From the NCBI GenBank assembly GCA_039621445.1, contig CP154955.1, positions 61,225,564 through 61,289,563 of the forward strand: DNA of 64,000 nucleotides, written 5' to 3'. Within the stretch, counting starts at the first letter, position 1; each line of letters begins with the position of its first letter. Below, in pieces: positions 53,201-57,804 of this stretch. A program made the position numbers and the translations under genes. Origin of the DNA: Euglena gracilis. Taxonomy: Eukaryota; Euglenida; Euglenophyceae; Euglenales. The notes beneath the pieces were generated by a model. It worked only from the letters and a program-made list of their open reading frames with translations. It searched no databases and was not told the origin of the DNA.

Positions 53201-54269
53201 ATTTTGTTTTCTCCTTTTTTAAAAAAAAACTAAGAACCCCCCAACCAAAGCCTCAGTTTCCCTGCAATTTTTTTTCTGCCAATTTGCAGTTTTCTTGAAG
53301 GCCTTTGATATCAACCCCACCTGCCAAAGGCTTGTTCAGGGTTTGAATGGGGTCAGAATTCAAAAGTCAAAGATTTATTTTTGGTGATGTTGGCAGGAGC
53401 GGGATATTAAAGTTTCGGGGACCGACATTTTTCGCTGAGATGCTTCTATTTTTTCGCCCCATTTTCCCGGCTAATTTTTGGTTGAATTTCTCGGGACAGG
53501 GTTTATTGCTTTATTTATTATCAATTTCTGATTATGACTGCTTTTTTTTTATTTATATATTATTGTTATTTTTGCATTATTGTATTATTTATTTATTATG
53601 TATTATTATTATTATTTACTCATTGTATTATTTATTTTATTAGTAAACCCCCCCAAATACAAAACCCCCCCCAGTTTTATATTTGGGCGGAAATTTCAAG
53701 ACCCCACGGGGGGTTTTATATTTGGGGGGGGGTTTATATTCGGTTGGAGAATCAACTTCTTGGCGGGATCCAGTAGTCACTTTTCGGTCCAAAATCACAA
53801 ATACGCCCACCCTTGGGGGTCCAAAAATTTCATTTTTCGGGCGAAGGAGCAATTTTCACACGTTTTTGGTAAAAATTGCTCCCAAATCTGCCAAAAATCA
53901 CAATTTCAGGAGAGATTTTGTCGAAGTTTTTTACTTCCGGCACTTCGCGCCGGAGGGGGGGGGTTTTATATTCGGGCGGGATTTCAAGGTCCTCGGGGGG
54001 GATTTATATTTGGGGGGGGTTTGTATTTGGGGGGGTTTATTATTTATTTATGTTTTACTTGTGCACTCTAATTGCCCTCACCCCCCCCCCCCCCAACCGC
54101 CACCTTTTCCCGCATTGGCAGGCTGAGCGCCGACCCCGGCCACAAGGGCCCCGCCGCCGCCGCCGCCACCGCCCCGACCGCCATCCGCTGGGCCGAGCTG
54201 TTCGCCCACTTCAGCGCGGTGCAGCAGAAGTCCGCCGGCCCCCCCGCCCTGCCCCCCGGTGTCTCCTGA
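26176..54269 (+). CDS. VAC14: VAC14, scaffold of the Fab1/PIKfyve-Fig4 complex (22 exons)
   Basis: Vac14 is a HEAT-repeat protein that assembles on endosomal/vacuolar membranes with the PI3P 5-kinase Fab1/PIKfyve and the phosphatase Fig4, controlling PI(3,5)P2. The exons lie in the same order as the blocks of the animal protein. They include [16 protein letters not shown], the Fab1-binding HEAT region ([12 protein letters not shown] and L-D-R-L-I-K-D-I), [19 protein letters not shown], and the C-terminal Fig4-binding part ([23 protein letters not shown]). The splice frame gives about 700 residues, close to the animal length (about 780). Exons total about 2.1 kb in 28 kb. All junctions are GT-AG except E20-E21, which is unresolved. 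The downstream gene is on the same strand, 3.4 kb away. Not experimentally confirmed. Confidence 0.92.
26958..26988 (+). CDS. VAC14: VAC14 exon 2 (31-nt microexon)
   Basis: Acceptor CCCTCCCAG. Encodes [10 protein letters not shown] plus one base, aligning with 'F-V-A-Q-N-N-T-V-Q-I' of animal Vac14 and joining exon 3 as N-V-R-I-I-H-A-L. Donor GTGGCA, phase 1. Confidence 0.75.
27440..27690 (+). mobile_element. Degenerate family D element (VAC14 intron 2)
   Basis: Contains diverged GGGTGGATGGACAATG, a TTTTTACCGAG block and other family D blocks in plus orientation. Termini eroded. Confidence 0.45.
28140..28364 (+). mobile_element. Family D element with TSD (VAC14 intron 2)
   Basis: Left TAGGGCGGTCC and right GGGCCTTCCTG ends. 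Flanking octamers CGTCCAAG and CGTCTAAT match at 6 of 8. About 225 bp, shortened internally. It lies 168 bp before exon 3. Confidence 0.75.
28533..28636 (+). CDS. VAC14: VAC14 exon 3
   Basis: Encodes I-I-H-A-L-T-V-N-F through [17 protein letters not shown], the most conserved N-terminal HEAT segment. Donor GTGTGT, phase 0. The intron after it is only 188 bp. Confidence 0.88.
28825..28992 (+). CDS. VAC14: VAC14 exon 4
   Basis: 56 codons from [10 protein letters not shown] to F-E-G-L-V-K. Contains [12 protein letters not shown] and [12 protein letters not shown] of the Fab1-binding HEAT repeats. Strong GC3 bias against its introns. Donor GTCCAT, phase 0. Confidence 0.92.
29899..29999 (+). CDS. 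VAC14: VAC14 exon 5
   Basis: Acceptor CCTCGTAG. Reads [10 protein letters not shown] through [12 protein letters not shown] and F-D-V-A-K. Donor GTGTTG in phase 2, matching the single leading base of exon 6. Confidence 0.9.
30384..30688 (+). mobile_element. Family D element with TSD (VAC14 intron 5)
   Basis: CAGGGCGGTCC at 30,384 and GGGCCGCCTTG ending at 30,688. Flanks GCTCAAGT and GCTCAAGC match at 7 of 8. A second, inverted terminal-repeat copy (AAGGACCGCCC) lies about 50 bp inside the left end, a family hallmark. 305 bp. Confidence 0.88.
30928..31034 (+). CDS. VAC14: VAC14 exon 6
   Basis: Acceptor ATCACAG. Encodes [19 protein letters not shown] and D-A-V-P-D-I-N-W, all conserved Vac14 blocks. 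The donor is the unusual GTTCCC, phase 1. Confidence 0.88.
31496..31735 (+). mobile_element. Family D element, left-truncated (VAC14 intron 6)
   Basis: Begins at the internal AAGGACCGCCCTC block and runs through GATGGTGCAAGGATGCCAGG to GATGTGCTGGGAACAG. Its right end is overrun by the poly-G element at 31,735. Confidence 0.7.
31735..32010 (+). mobile_element. GC-run element with GGCGCCGAAAA core, copy 1 (VAC14 intron 6)
   Basis: G/C-run termini around AAAAAATGGCCGAAAAATCG, AGTGCTAAAAATAGAATTT and a TCGGCGCCTGCGGCGCCGA hairpin. The reverse-complement copy is at 49,368-49,630. Confidence 0.75.
32464..32641 (+). CDS. VAC14: VAC14 exon 7
   Basis: Encodes [13 protein letters not shown] then [10 protein letters not shown]. 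It ends at the only full consensus donor in the gene, GTAAGT. The start follows CCAG and adds a G-G-G-S-P-P-P-N linker absent from animal Vac14. An alternative acceptor 15 bases downstream is out of phase. Confidence 0.82.
32874..32956 (+). CDS. VAC14: VAC14 exon 8
   Basis: Acceptor CCTGGCAG. Reads [10 protein letters not shown] then [17 protein letters not shown]. Donor GTCTGA, phase 1. It opens the longest intron (5.4 kb). Confidence 0.88.
32957..34546. other. VAC14 intron 8, left part
   Basis: Contains CGCATTTTTTTGCG-like AT blocks (33,640-33,740 and 34,258-34,290) related to the CCGCATTTTT satellite. Open frames here are read-through with no domain. Confidence 0.4.
34547..36033. mobile_element. 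1.49-kb inverted-repeat element (VAC14 intron 8)
   Basis: Terminal inverted repeats of about 73 bp (34,547-34,619 and 35,960-36,033) start CTTAGGCGGCC and contain GATGCGCGCATTTGCGCAAA, with a few mismatches. ATTAA flanks both ends, a 5-bp duplication. The interior carries dispersed copies of the same GCGCGCATTTGCGCAAAT palindrome at about 35,230-35,290, 35,440-35,510 and 35,570-35,615. No transposase-like reading is seen. Confidence 0.82.
36034..37790. other. VAC14 intron 8, right part
   Basis: No exon recognised. Degenerate family D-like words occur at 37,490-37,770 (GATAGATGGACGAATT and similar). Confidence 0.4.
37791..38210 (+). mobile_element. Two degenerate family D elements in tandem (VAC14 intron 8)
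   Basis: First copy carries GGGTGGATGGGCAATGGTCC and AAGGATGCCAG at about 37,908-37,936. The second carries CCGGGGATCGAACC and GGGTGGATAAACAACTTCC at about 38,015-38,105. Both are in plus orientation and end about 110 bp before exon 9. Confidence 0.65.
38323..38451 (+). CDS. VAC14: VAC14 exon 9
   Basis: Acceptor CTCCGCAG. Encodes [16 protein letters not shown] and [11 protein letters not shown], matching 'M-R-E-F-I-Q-L...L-P-C-L'. Donor GTGTGC, phase 1. Confidence 0.88.
38745..38968 (+). mobile_element. Family D element, left end eroded (VAC14 intron 9)
   Basis: Right half is clear: CCCGAAGTCGACCTGTTTTT, a TGTGGATTTTGCATTGAATG block and the terminus AAGGACCGCCCTG ending at 38,968. Confidence 0.75.
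39760..40222. mobile_element. 463-bp MITE with perfect 10-bp duplication (VAC14 intron 9)
   Basis: Perfect 16-bp inverted ends ATACATCTCTCTAAGG (39,760-39,775; inverse at 40,207-40,222). Both sides are flanked by GGCTGATATC (39,750-39,759 and 40,223-40,232). A 9-10 bp duplication would suit Mutator-like transposition. The interior has C-run/G-run hairpins, CAGCC repeats and a GGCGCAAAGCGCC hairpin; no coding sequence. Confidence 0.88.
41621..41936 (+). mobile_element. Family D element (VAC14 intron 9)
   Basis: Full length with left CAGAAGGGAGTCC and right AAAGACCACCCTG. The interior matches the consensus well (GGGTGGATGGGCGATGGTCC). No flanking duplication is visible. It ends 91 bp before exon 10. 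Confidence 0.82.
42028..42152 (+). CDS. VAC14: VAC14 exon 10
   Basis: Acceptor GTCGCAG. Encodes [13 protein letters not shown] and [15 protein letters not shown]. Donor GTTTGC, phase 0. Much of the acidic linker of animal Vac14 is missing after this point, explaining the shorter protein. Confidence 0.85.
42361..42671 (+). mobile_element. Family D element with perfect TSD (VAC14 intron 10)
   Basis: CAGGGCGGTCC at 42,361, GGACCGCCCTG ending at 42,671, and CTTCGGAA directly on both sides (42,353-42,360 and 42,672-42,679). 311 bp. Among the best preserved copies, so probably recent. It fills about half of the 661-bp intron. Confidence 0.93.
42814..42899 (+). CDS. VAC14: VAC14 exon 11
   Basis: Acceptor CACCCACAG. 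Encodes [12 protein letters not shown] and L-A-H-F-G-E-L. It is placed to end at GTTCCC (phase 2), the same hexamer as the exon 6 donor, because this phase fits exon 12. Confidence 0.8.
43083..43197 (+). repeat. CTTCTTGTCTGTTTGTGGCC repeat, copy 1
   Basis: About 115-bp unit containing GGCTTCTTGTCTGTTTGTGG, a CGCTAACTTC block and GTGCTCTTGTGTTGCTCC. Further copies are at 50,322-50,438 (inverted) and 57,562-57,664. Confidence 0.8.
43264..43383 (+). CDS. VAC14: VAC14 exon 12
   Basis: Encodes [11 protein letters not shown] and [14 protein letters not shown]. The acceptor is a CAGCAG tandem, so the exon may start at 43,261 with one extra serine. Donor GTGTGC, phase 2. Confidence 0.85.
43540..44307. 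other. VAC14 intron 12 remainder
   Basis: Contains a family D remnant at about 43,535-43,570 (GGGGCGGTCTTTAAGC) and short repeats of TGGCCCAAA (44,010-44,090). No exon seen. Confidence 0.4.
44308..44379 (+). CDS. VAC14: VAC14 exon 13
   Basis: Acceptor GCTCCAG. Encodes [17 protein letters not shown], aligning with 'F-M-I-N-L-L-K-R...R-K-L-L'. Donor GTACCT, phase 2. Confidence 0.85.
44921..45029 (+). CDS. VAC14: VAC14 exon 14
   Basis: Acceptor GGGGCAG. Begins with an A-P-R-G-R-S-S linker, then [16 protein letters not shown] and A-A-I-L-R-E-E-P. Donor GTGCCT, phase 0. Confidence 0.85.
45440..45645. repeat. TTATAAGTGGGGG G-run elements (VAC14 intron 14)
   Basis: CCCCCCTCACTTATAACCCC pairs with its inverse GGGTTATAAGTGGGGGGG across TTAGTGGTTGGCCCCGAGGA. 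A second, incomplete copy follows at 45,575-45,645. Confidence 0.75.
46127..46176 (+). CDS. VAC14: VAC14 exon 15
   Basis: Acceptor CATCTGCAG. Encodes [16 protein letters not shown]. The end is ambiguous: GTCGAT after 46,176 or GTATGG after 46,191, both in phase 2. The shorter form fits animal Vac14 length better. Confidence 0.7.
46235..46500. repeat. TATGTA/TACATA microsatellite (VAC14 intron 15)
   Basis: Long alternating purine-pyrimidine array of TATACA, TATGTA and CACA units, self-complementary over most of its length. Confidence 0.92.
46751..46858 (+). CDS. VAC14: VAC14 exon 16
   Basis: Encodes [16 protein letters not shown] and [11 protein letters not shown]. The acceptor after GGTGTGAG is the only in-phase AG I find, but it lacks a clear pyrimidine tract. 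It ends in a GTGTGTGT microsatellite that supplies the donor. Confidence 0.72.
46984..47030. repeat. GA and TA microsatellite (VAC14 intron 16)
   Basis: (GA)n followed by (TA)n, about 20 bp each. A (GT)10 run at the 5' end of the same intron overlaps the exon 16 donor. Confidence 0.85.
47145..47225 (+). CDS. VAC14: VAC14 exon 17
   Basis: Acceptor TTTGTGCAG. Encodes [14 protein letters not shown] and H-A-Y-T-L-V-C, matching 'V-T-T-V-S-L-C-F-L...H-A-Y-D-L'. Donor GTGTGC, phase 2. Confidence 0.88.
47324..47640 (+). mobile_element. Family D element with perfect TSD (VAC14 intron 17)
   Basis: CAGGGCGGTCCTTAAGG start and CTTAAGGACCGCCCTG end, with TTCGCCGC on both sides (47,316-47,323 and 47,641-47,648). 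317 bp of the 552-bp intron. The internal inverted copy of the terminus is intact at about 47,369-47,382. Confidence 0.95.
47778..47857 (+). CDS. VAC14: VAC14 exon 18
   Basis: Acceptor GCCTGCAG, joining as [11 protein letters not shown], then [15 protein letters not shown]. This is the signature of the Fig4-binding C-terminal domain. Donor GTGTGA, phase 1. Confidence 0.92.
48152..48364 (+). mobile_element. Family D element, internally deleted (VAC14 intron 18)
   Basis: CAGGCGCTCTCAAGG start and AAGAACCGCACTG end; 213 bp. The central GATGGTCCAAGG part is missing, with the GTCGAACGGGGTCGAAA and ATTTTGCATTCAATGTGCTG blocks kept. Flanks share TCTGG. Confidence 0.75.
49368..49630 (-). mobile_element. 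GC-run element with GGCGCCGAAAA core, copy 2 (VAC14 intron 18)
   Basis: Reverse complement of 31,735-32,010: AAAGTGCTATTTTTAGCATT, TTTGGCCATTTTCGGGG and a CAGCGCCTTTGGCGCC hairpin between G/C-run ends. Confidence 0.75.
49780..49905. repeat. TGGCTGG/CCAGCCAG palindromic repeat
   Basis: CTGGACCCCCCCCACTGGGG and GAGGGGTCCAG form a hairpin, followed by a G run and TTTTTCCAACTGGCTGGCTG. Similar CAGCCAGCAGCCTTTTTCCA words occur at 60,220-60,260 and 60,495-60,525. Confidence 0.6.
50001..50055 (+). CDS. VAC14: VAC14 exon 19
   Basis: Acceptor TTTCCGCCAG. Encodes [23 protein letters not shown] is chosen as donor because its phase (2) fits exon 20; an earlier GTGAAG is out of phase with it. Confidence 0.8.
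50322..50438 (-). repeat. CTTCTTGTCTGTTTGTGGCC repeat, copy 2
   Basis: Inverse of the unit at 43,083; contains CATGAACAGACAAGAAGCC. It sits 120 bp before exon 20. Confidence 0.8.
50444..50545. repeat. GCACAAGGCACCCCCC tandem repeat
   Basis: Three to four diverged units of about 28 bp just upstream of exon 20, forming its pyrimidine-rich approach. Confidence 0.75.
50559..50607 (+). CDS. VAC14: VAC14 exon 20
   Basis: Encodes [16 protein letters not shown], matching 'I-K-A-L-Y-G-L-L-M-L-L-P-Q-S'. The start could also be 50,562. No GT in the phase needed by exon 21 follows, so the 3' end is approximate. Confidence 0.65.
51158..51578 (+). mobile_element. Two family D remnants (VAC14 intron 20)
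   Basis: A left end (GGCGGTCCATAAGGGACGGG, 51,160) with a short interior, and a second copy from about 51,346 ending in CGGGCCGCCCTG at 51,578, 94 bp before exon 21. Plus orientation. Confidence 0.7.
51673..51713 (+). CDS. VAC14: VAC14 exon 21
   Basis: Acceptor GTCACCAG. Encodes [14 protein letters not shown], matching 'A-A-F-Q-L-L-S-H-R-L-Q-C-V'. Donor GTCCAC, phase 2. Confidence 0.82.
52975..53080. repeat. TCTTATTTTTCGGG G-run element (VAC14 intron 21)
   Basis: TAGACCCCCCAACTTTAAGA and AAGACCCCCCCTGG on the left face GGGTCTTATTTTTCGGGAGG on the right. A short degenerate inverted-repeat element of the G-run class. Confidence 0.5.
53335..53520 (+). mobile_element. Degenerate family D element (VAC14 intron 21)
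   Basis: GGTTTGAATGGGGTCAGAA, a TCGCTGAGATGCTTCTATTTTTTCGCC block and CTCGGGACAGGG follow family D order. Termini lost. A T/A-rich run of TATTAT repeats follows to 53,640. Confidence 0.45.
53641..54040 (+). mobile_element. TTTATATTTGGGG element, copy 2 (VAC14 intron 21)
   Basis: Doubled ends TAAACCCCCCCAAATACAAA and GTTTGTATTTGGGGGGGTTT. The interior is shared with 20,127-20,533 in the opposite orientation. It ends 82 bp before exon 22. Confidence 0.85.
54122..54269 (+). CDS. VAC14: VAC14 exon 22 and stop
   Basis: Acceptor GCATTGGCAG. Encodes [10 protein letters not shown], an alanine run, then [16 protein letters not shown], matching the 'Y-A-E-L-L-Q-H-F-E-K-V-Q' C-terminal helix. It ends in a P-rich tail and TGA at 54,267-54,269. 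No clear AATAAA follows closely. Confidence 0.88.
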
Positions 54270-54745
54270 GAGCCTGCCCGGAGCACACCCTGACCACCCC
54301 CCCACACATCGTCCCCTGTCGGGTGATAGTCGACTTCGTCAAATAGTCCCTGGAAGACAATTGCTCAAGGCATTGCGCAGTTTCCACATGCAAGGATGCC
54401 CCCCTTGCCCTGCCCCCTTATTTGGCGGCTTGTGAAAATATAGATGTAATACACAAACACGGATGAAATACAAATGCAGTCTGACCATTTTTGGATTTTT
54501 GAGTTGTTTTTTTTTTGCTAACAGGAACTGTTAAAAAAAACACCACCGGTTTCCCTGACGTTTTAAATCTTCCCACATTTTTCTTCAAAAATCAAAGTTT
54601 TCCCATGATGAACTTTTTCCCCATGATTCCCCCTTGTCGTTTTCGCTTTGGGGTTTTTTTTAAAAAAAAAGTTGTCGGGTGGGTTTGGGTCTGGGAAAAA
54701 GTGCCCCCCGGGGGTCACTAAATGAATCTATGGTGTGTACAAAAC
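54270..54745. other. 3' flank of VAC14
   Basis: AT-rich with a TTTTTTTTAAAAAAAAAG palindrome at about 54,655. No canonical polyadenylation hexamer close to the stop. Confidence 0.4.
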
Positions 54746-55121
54746 TGACGGGAAACAAAAATGATGGGGAAAAATTGACGGGAAAATGATGGGAGTATCT
54801 GGCTTTGGAATTTTAATGATGGGAAAATTCAACTTTACACAGGAATTTCCCACCTGTGAGGAACGATCAGCAAAAGGTCAACTCAAAATTTCAAAGAAAA
54901 ATGGTTGGGTGTCTTTTTTGTGATTTTTCATTTCAAAGAAGAAATGACCGTATTGACCATATGACCATATCGAAAATTGACCATCTTTTTTGTGTGTGAA
55001 ATTTGATTACGTCTGAATGCGGCTCCCCCAAAAAGGGCGTAGAAAAGGTACAAGGGGAAAAATGACGTAAAAGAATGATGTGAAAATTTTGATGTTTTCC
55101 CATCATTTTTGTTTCCCGTCA
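54746..55121. mobile_element. 376-bp MITE with GACGGGAAACAAAAATGATG ends
   Basis: Perfect 23-bp inverted ends (54,746-54,768 and 55,099-55,121) with core GACGGGAAACAAAAATGATG. Inside the left end, ATGATGGGAAAA and TGACGGGAAAA are repeated. No clear flanking duplication. Confidence 0.82.
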
Positions 55122-55432
55122 TTTTTTTTTCAGACTGTAATTGGATTTGGTTTCATTGTCCAAAATTTCAATAATCCAGAGGCGTTCTTTGCAAAGGGGG
55201 ATCCTCAATCTGTGATAGTGTGCGTTTTCAAGATCTTAACTTTTGCCTTTCAATGTATTGTTCATTACTTTCACTGCAGTATCATTGCAATTATTTGTCA
55301 TTTTTTGTCCATCGTGATTATTGTTTTGCTTTTTCACCATCGTACAATTCTTGCATAATTGACAATAACGCTGGAATTCACCTTACTATTAATGTTGGTT
55401 GCACTATCCACTATCCAATCCCCATGCCCAAT

Positions 55433-55612
55433 GGCAGGAGTGTCGTCGGTGTTCGTTCTGGTGATGGTGCAAAGATACCAGAAATCACATTCCCCCCGAA
55501 ATCGACCCATTTTTTGCCGAACTATTGGCCATGTTTGGGACCATTTTGCTCGAGGATTTTGCCTTGAACGTGCTGGGACGGGAACTTTTTTTCCCCGTCA
55601 AGGACCGCCCTG
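55433..55612 (+). mobile_element. Family D element, left-truncated
   Basis: From GATGGTGCAAAGATACCAG through CGTGCTGGGACGGGAA to AAGGACCGCCCTG at 55,612. It lies between VAC14 and the thioredoxin-domain gene, in the same orientation as both. Confidence 0.75.
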
Positions 55613-57561
55613 TGCTTTGCCCCGGCACCCTCCTCGCCCGCCACGCCCTCCTCTGCACTCCCCACAGCAGGTCACTCCCCCCCCCGCTCCGTGCCACCCC
55701 GTCACCGCCTCAACTCGGGACCGCTGCGTCCCCTGGCTCCGGCGCTGCCTCTGGCTCCTGGCCCTTCCGCCCCCGCTGGGCCGCCGCGGCCAGCCGAGTC
55801 CCTGGGCCTGCCGTGAATCGACTGCGATTGCCGCCGCCCGTGCCGCGTCCGCCAGCGCCATTCTCCAGAACACGGCCGGGCTCCTTCCGGCCCCTCCAGA
55901 AGGGCATTTTGATGCAGTCAAGGCAGATTTTTTCCCCCCGAACCACCCACCATTGGACTCTCACCCTCCCCTCCCCCCCATGTGTTGGTTTGGTCTGTGC
56001 CACTTCTCCTCGGGATCGTCCTTAAATCTAGTCGCCCCCGGCTGACAAACTAAAGGGCAACTGACTCCCACCTGGAGGAGGGGAAATGAAGGCAGTTGAT
56101 GATGACTGTGGCCAAAACCTGTCAGGTGTGATTTTAATGCGACCCAGTGATAGTGATGGATTAGTGTCATGCTGGCCATTTTCTCTTGGTCAGTTTAGGA
56201 GTCTGATTGCCAGTAAACCCCCAGGGTGTTTGGTATTGCTGCCCAAAGATAAAGCCTTCCCCCCCTGACATGGAGCCAGACGCTGGTGTCATTCAGGAAA
56301 AAGCAGAAGCTTTTTGGGTGGGTACAACTTTTTTTCGCCAAAAATGTTCCATTTTGGATAACGATTGCACATTTCTGCGAAAAATAGGAGGTACACAACA
56401 AAATTTGGACATAAATTGGTATTTGGCCACAATTGAAGGCCGCCGAAGGTCATAGAGGCCACCCGAAAAAGTTTGATTTCCCCCCCCAAATATAAAGCCC
56501 CCCCCCCCCCCGAATATAAAGCCCCCCCTGAGGGGCTTTATTATTTGGGGGGGGGGTTTATTCATCCTCACCTTGCAATCCCTTTCCCTGAGACAGATCA
56601 TTTTTTTTGCCCTACCAACCAGTTAACCAGTTGCGGGTGTTCACTTTGCACAGTGAGGGGCCTCCCTAATTTGAAATTCAAAGATCGCAAACCATATTCC
56701 CTTGCCCCTAGATTTTGTGGTTTTGAGAAACAGCAGAGATGTATTGATTTGTCCTGTCTTTCATGCGCTCCTGTTGATTTTTTTTTGCATTCGTGACATC
56801 ATAGATCTGTGTTTATTTTTCACGCCTGGGCAAAATCACAAAATCAGAGCACACCTTGTGTTTCATCTGGGTCTTGCGTACCCGGGGACTTCGGCCAGGA
56901 AGATCGGCCAAACTGTCAACGCCCAATGAGATACAGCCTGCCAGCCAGGCTTCTCTTAAAGACCTGGGGGAGGGGGTCCCCCCGCCCACCCAGATCGGCG
57001 TGGGCAGGGGCTGAACAGGAACCCTGAATATCCCATGGTTTGTTGGGGGTCAGGGGATTTTCAGTCAAAACTTTCCTCCAGCACCAAAATGAATTTTTCC
57101 TTGTAAGGCCATTGTGCGTGGAGGGGCAGTCGACCTCTCCCCACCAGGCCTTTCCATCCAGTCCTATTGAAACGCTTTTTGTGCATATTTTTTTCTTGCC
57201 ATGCATCGAGCAGTTCTGCCCTTGCTTTATGTTGTTGAAACTGAACAAATTCAGTTTCAAAAATGCCATCAAGGGCCAATATTTGCTACAGTTTCAGCAA
57301 CTTTTGTGATTTTCTGGTTATTTTTGAACATTTTCCGGCTATTTCTACTCATTTTTGGGTCGAGGCTTCACGGAGGAGGGTGCCTGGGGGAACCGACACC
57401 AGTCGAAAATCGCAGTAAAGAATTGTGGTCAAGTATGGGCACTTCACCAGAATCTTTGTCCACCGCAATTTTGTCCACTCTGTTAAAAGAAACCTGTTGC
57501 CTGTTCCCTGTTCCAGCGGCAGCCAAACCGATGGGCTGGTGCACCCCCCCCCTGTTGCACT
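55613..57561. other. Intergenic region, no gene assigned
   Basis: 55,630-55,900 is GC-rich and proline/alanine-rich in several frames without a recognisable domain. A short G-run element (CCCCAAATATAAAGCCCCCC, inverse GGGGCTTTATTATTTGGGGG) is at 56,478-56,563. Confidence 0.35.
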
Positions 57562-57664
57562 AAGGCTTCTTGTCTGTTTATGGCCGGCGCTAACTTCGCT
57601 TCTGGCGCAGTTTGTGTGGTGAATGGCCAGGGACCCCTTACACGAGTGCTGTTGTGTTGCTCCC
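57562..57664 (+). repeat. CTTCTTGTCTGTTTGTGGCC repeat, copy 3
   Basis: GGCTTCTTGTCTGTTTATGG through GTGCTGTTGTGTTGCTCC, immediately upstream of the thioredoxin-domain start codon, so it may form the 5' leader or promoter. Confidence 0.8.
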
Positions 57665-57698
57665 CCCCCGGTCCTGTGTCCCGTCCCCCAGCCACAGG

Positions 57699-57804
57699 AT
57701 GGCCCCCCGGTGGCTGCCACTGCTGCTGGCCGTGGTGTGGCTGCTTCCCGGCCCCCTCCACGCCGGCCCCGTCGCCGTCCTGACCGACGACAACCTGGTC
57801 TCCG
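57699..57804 (+). CDS. Thioredoxin-domain gene exon 1 (signal peptide)
   Basis: ATG then M-A-P-R-W-L-P-L-L-L-A-V-V-W-L-L-P, a positive start and leucine core with probable cleavage after L-H-A. The domain opens with V-A-V-L-T-D-D-N-L-V-S. Donor GTCTGT, phase 1. Confidence 0.75.

Noticed and set aside
55630-55900. GC-rich open frames between the two genes as extra exons
   Set aside because: Proline/alanine-rich in several frames on both strands, with no homology and no consistent splice phase to either gene.
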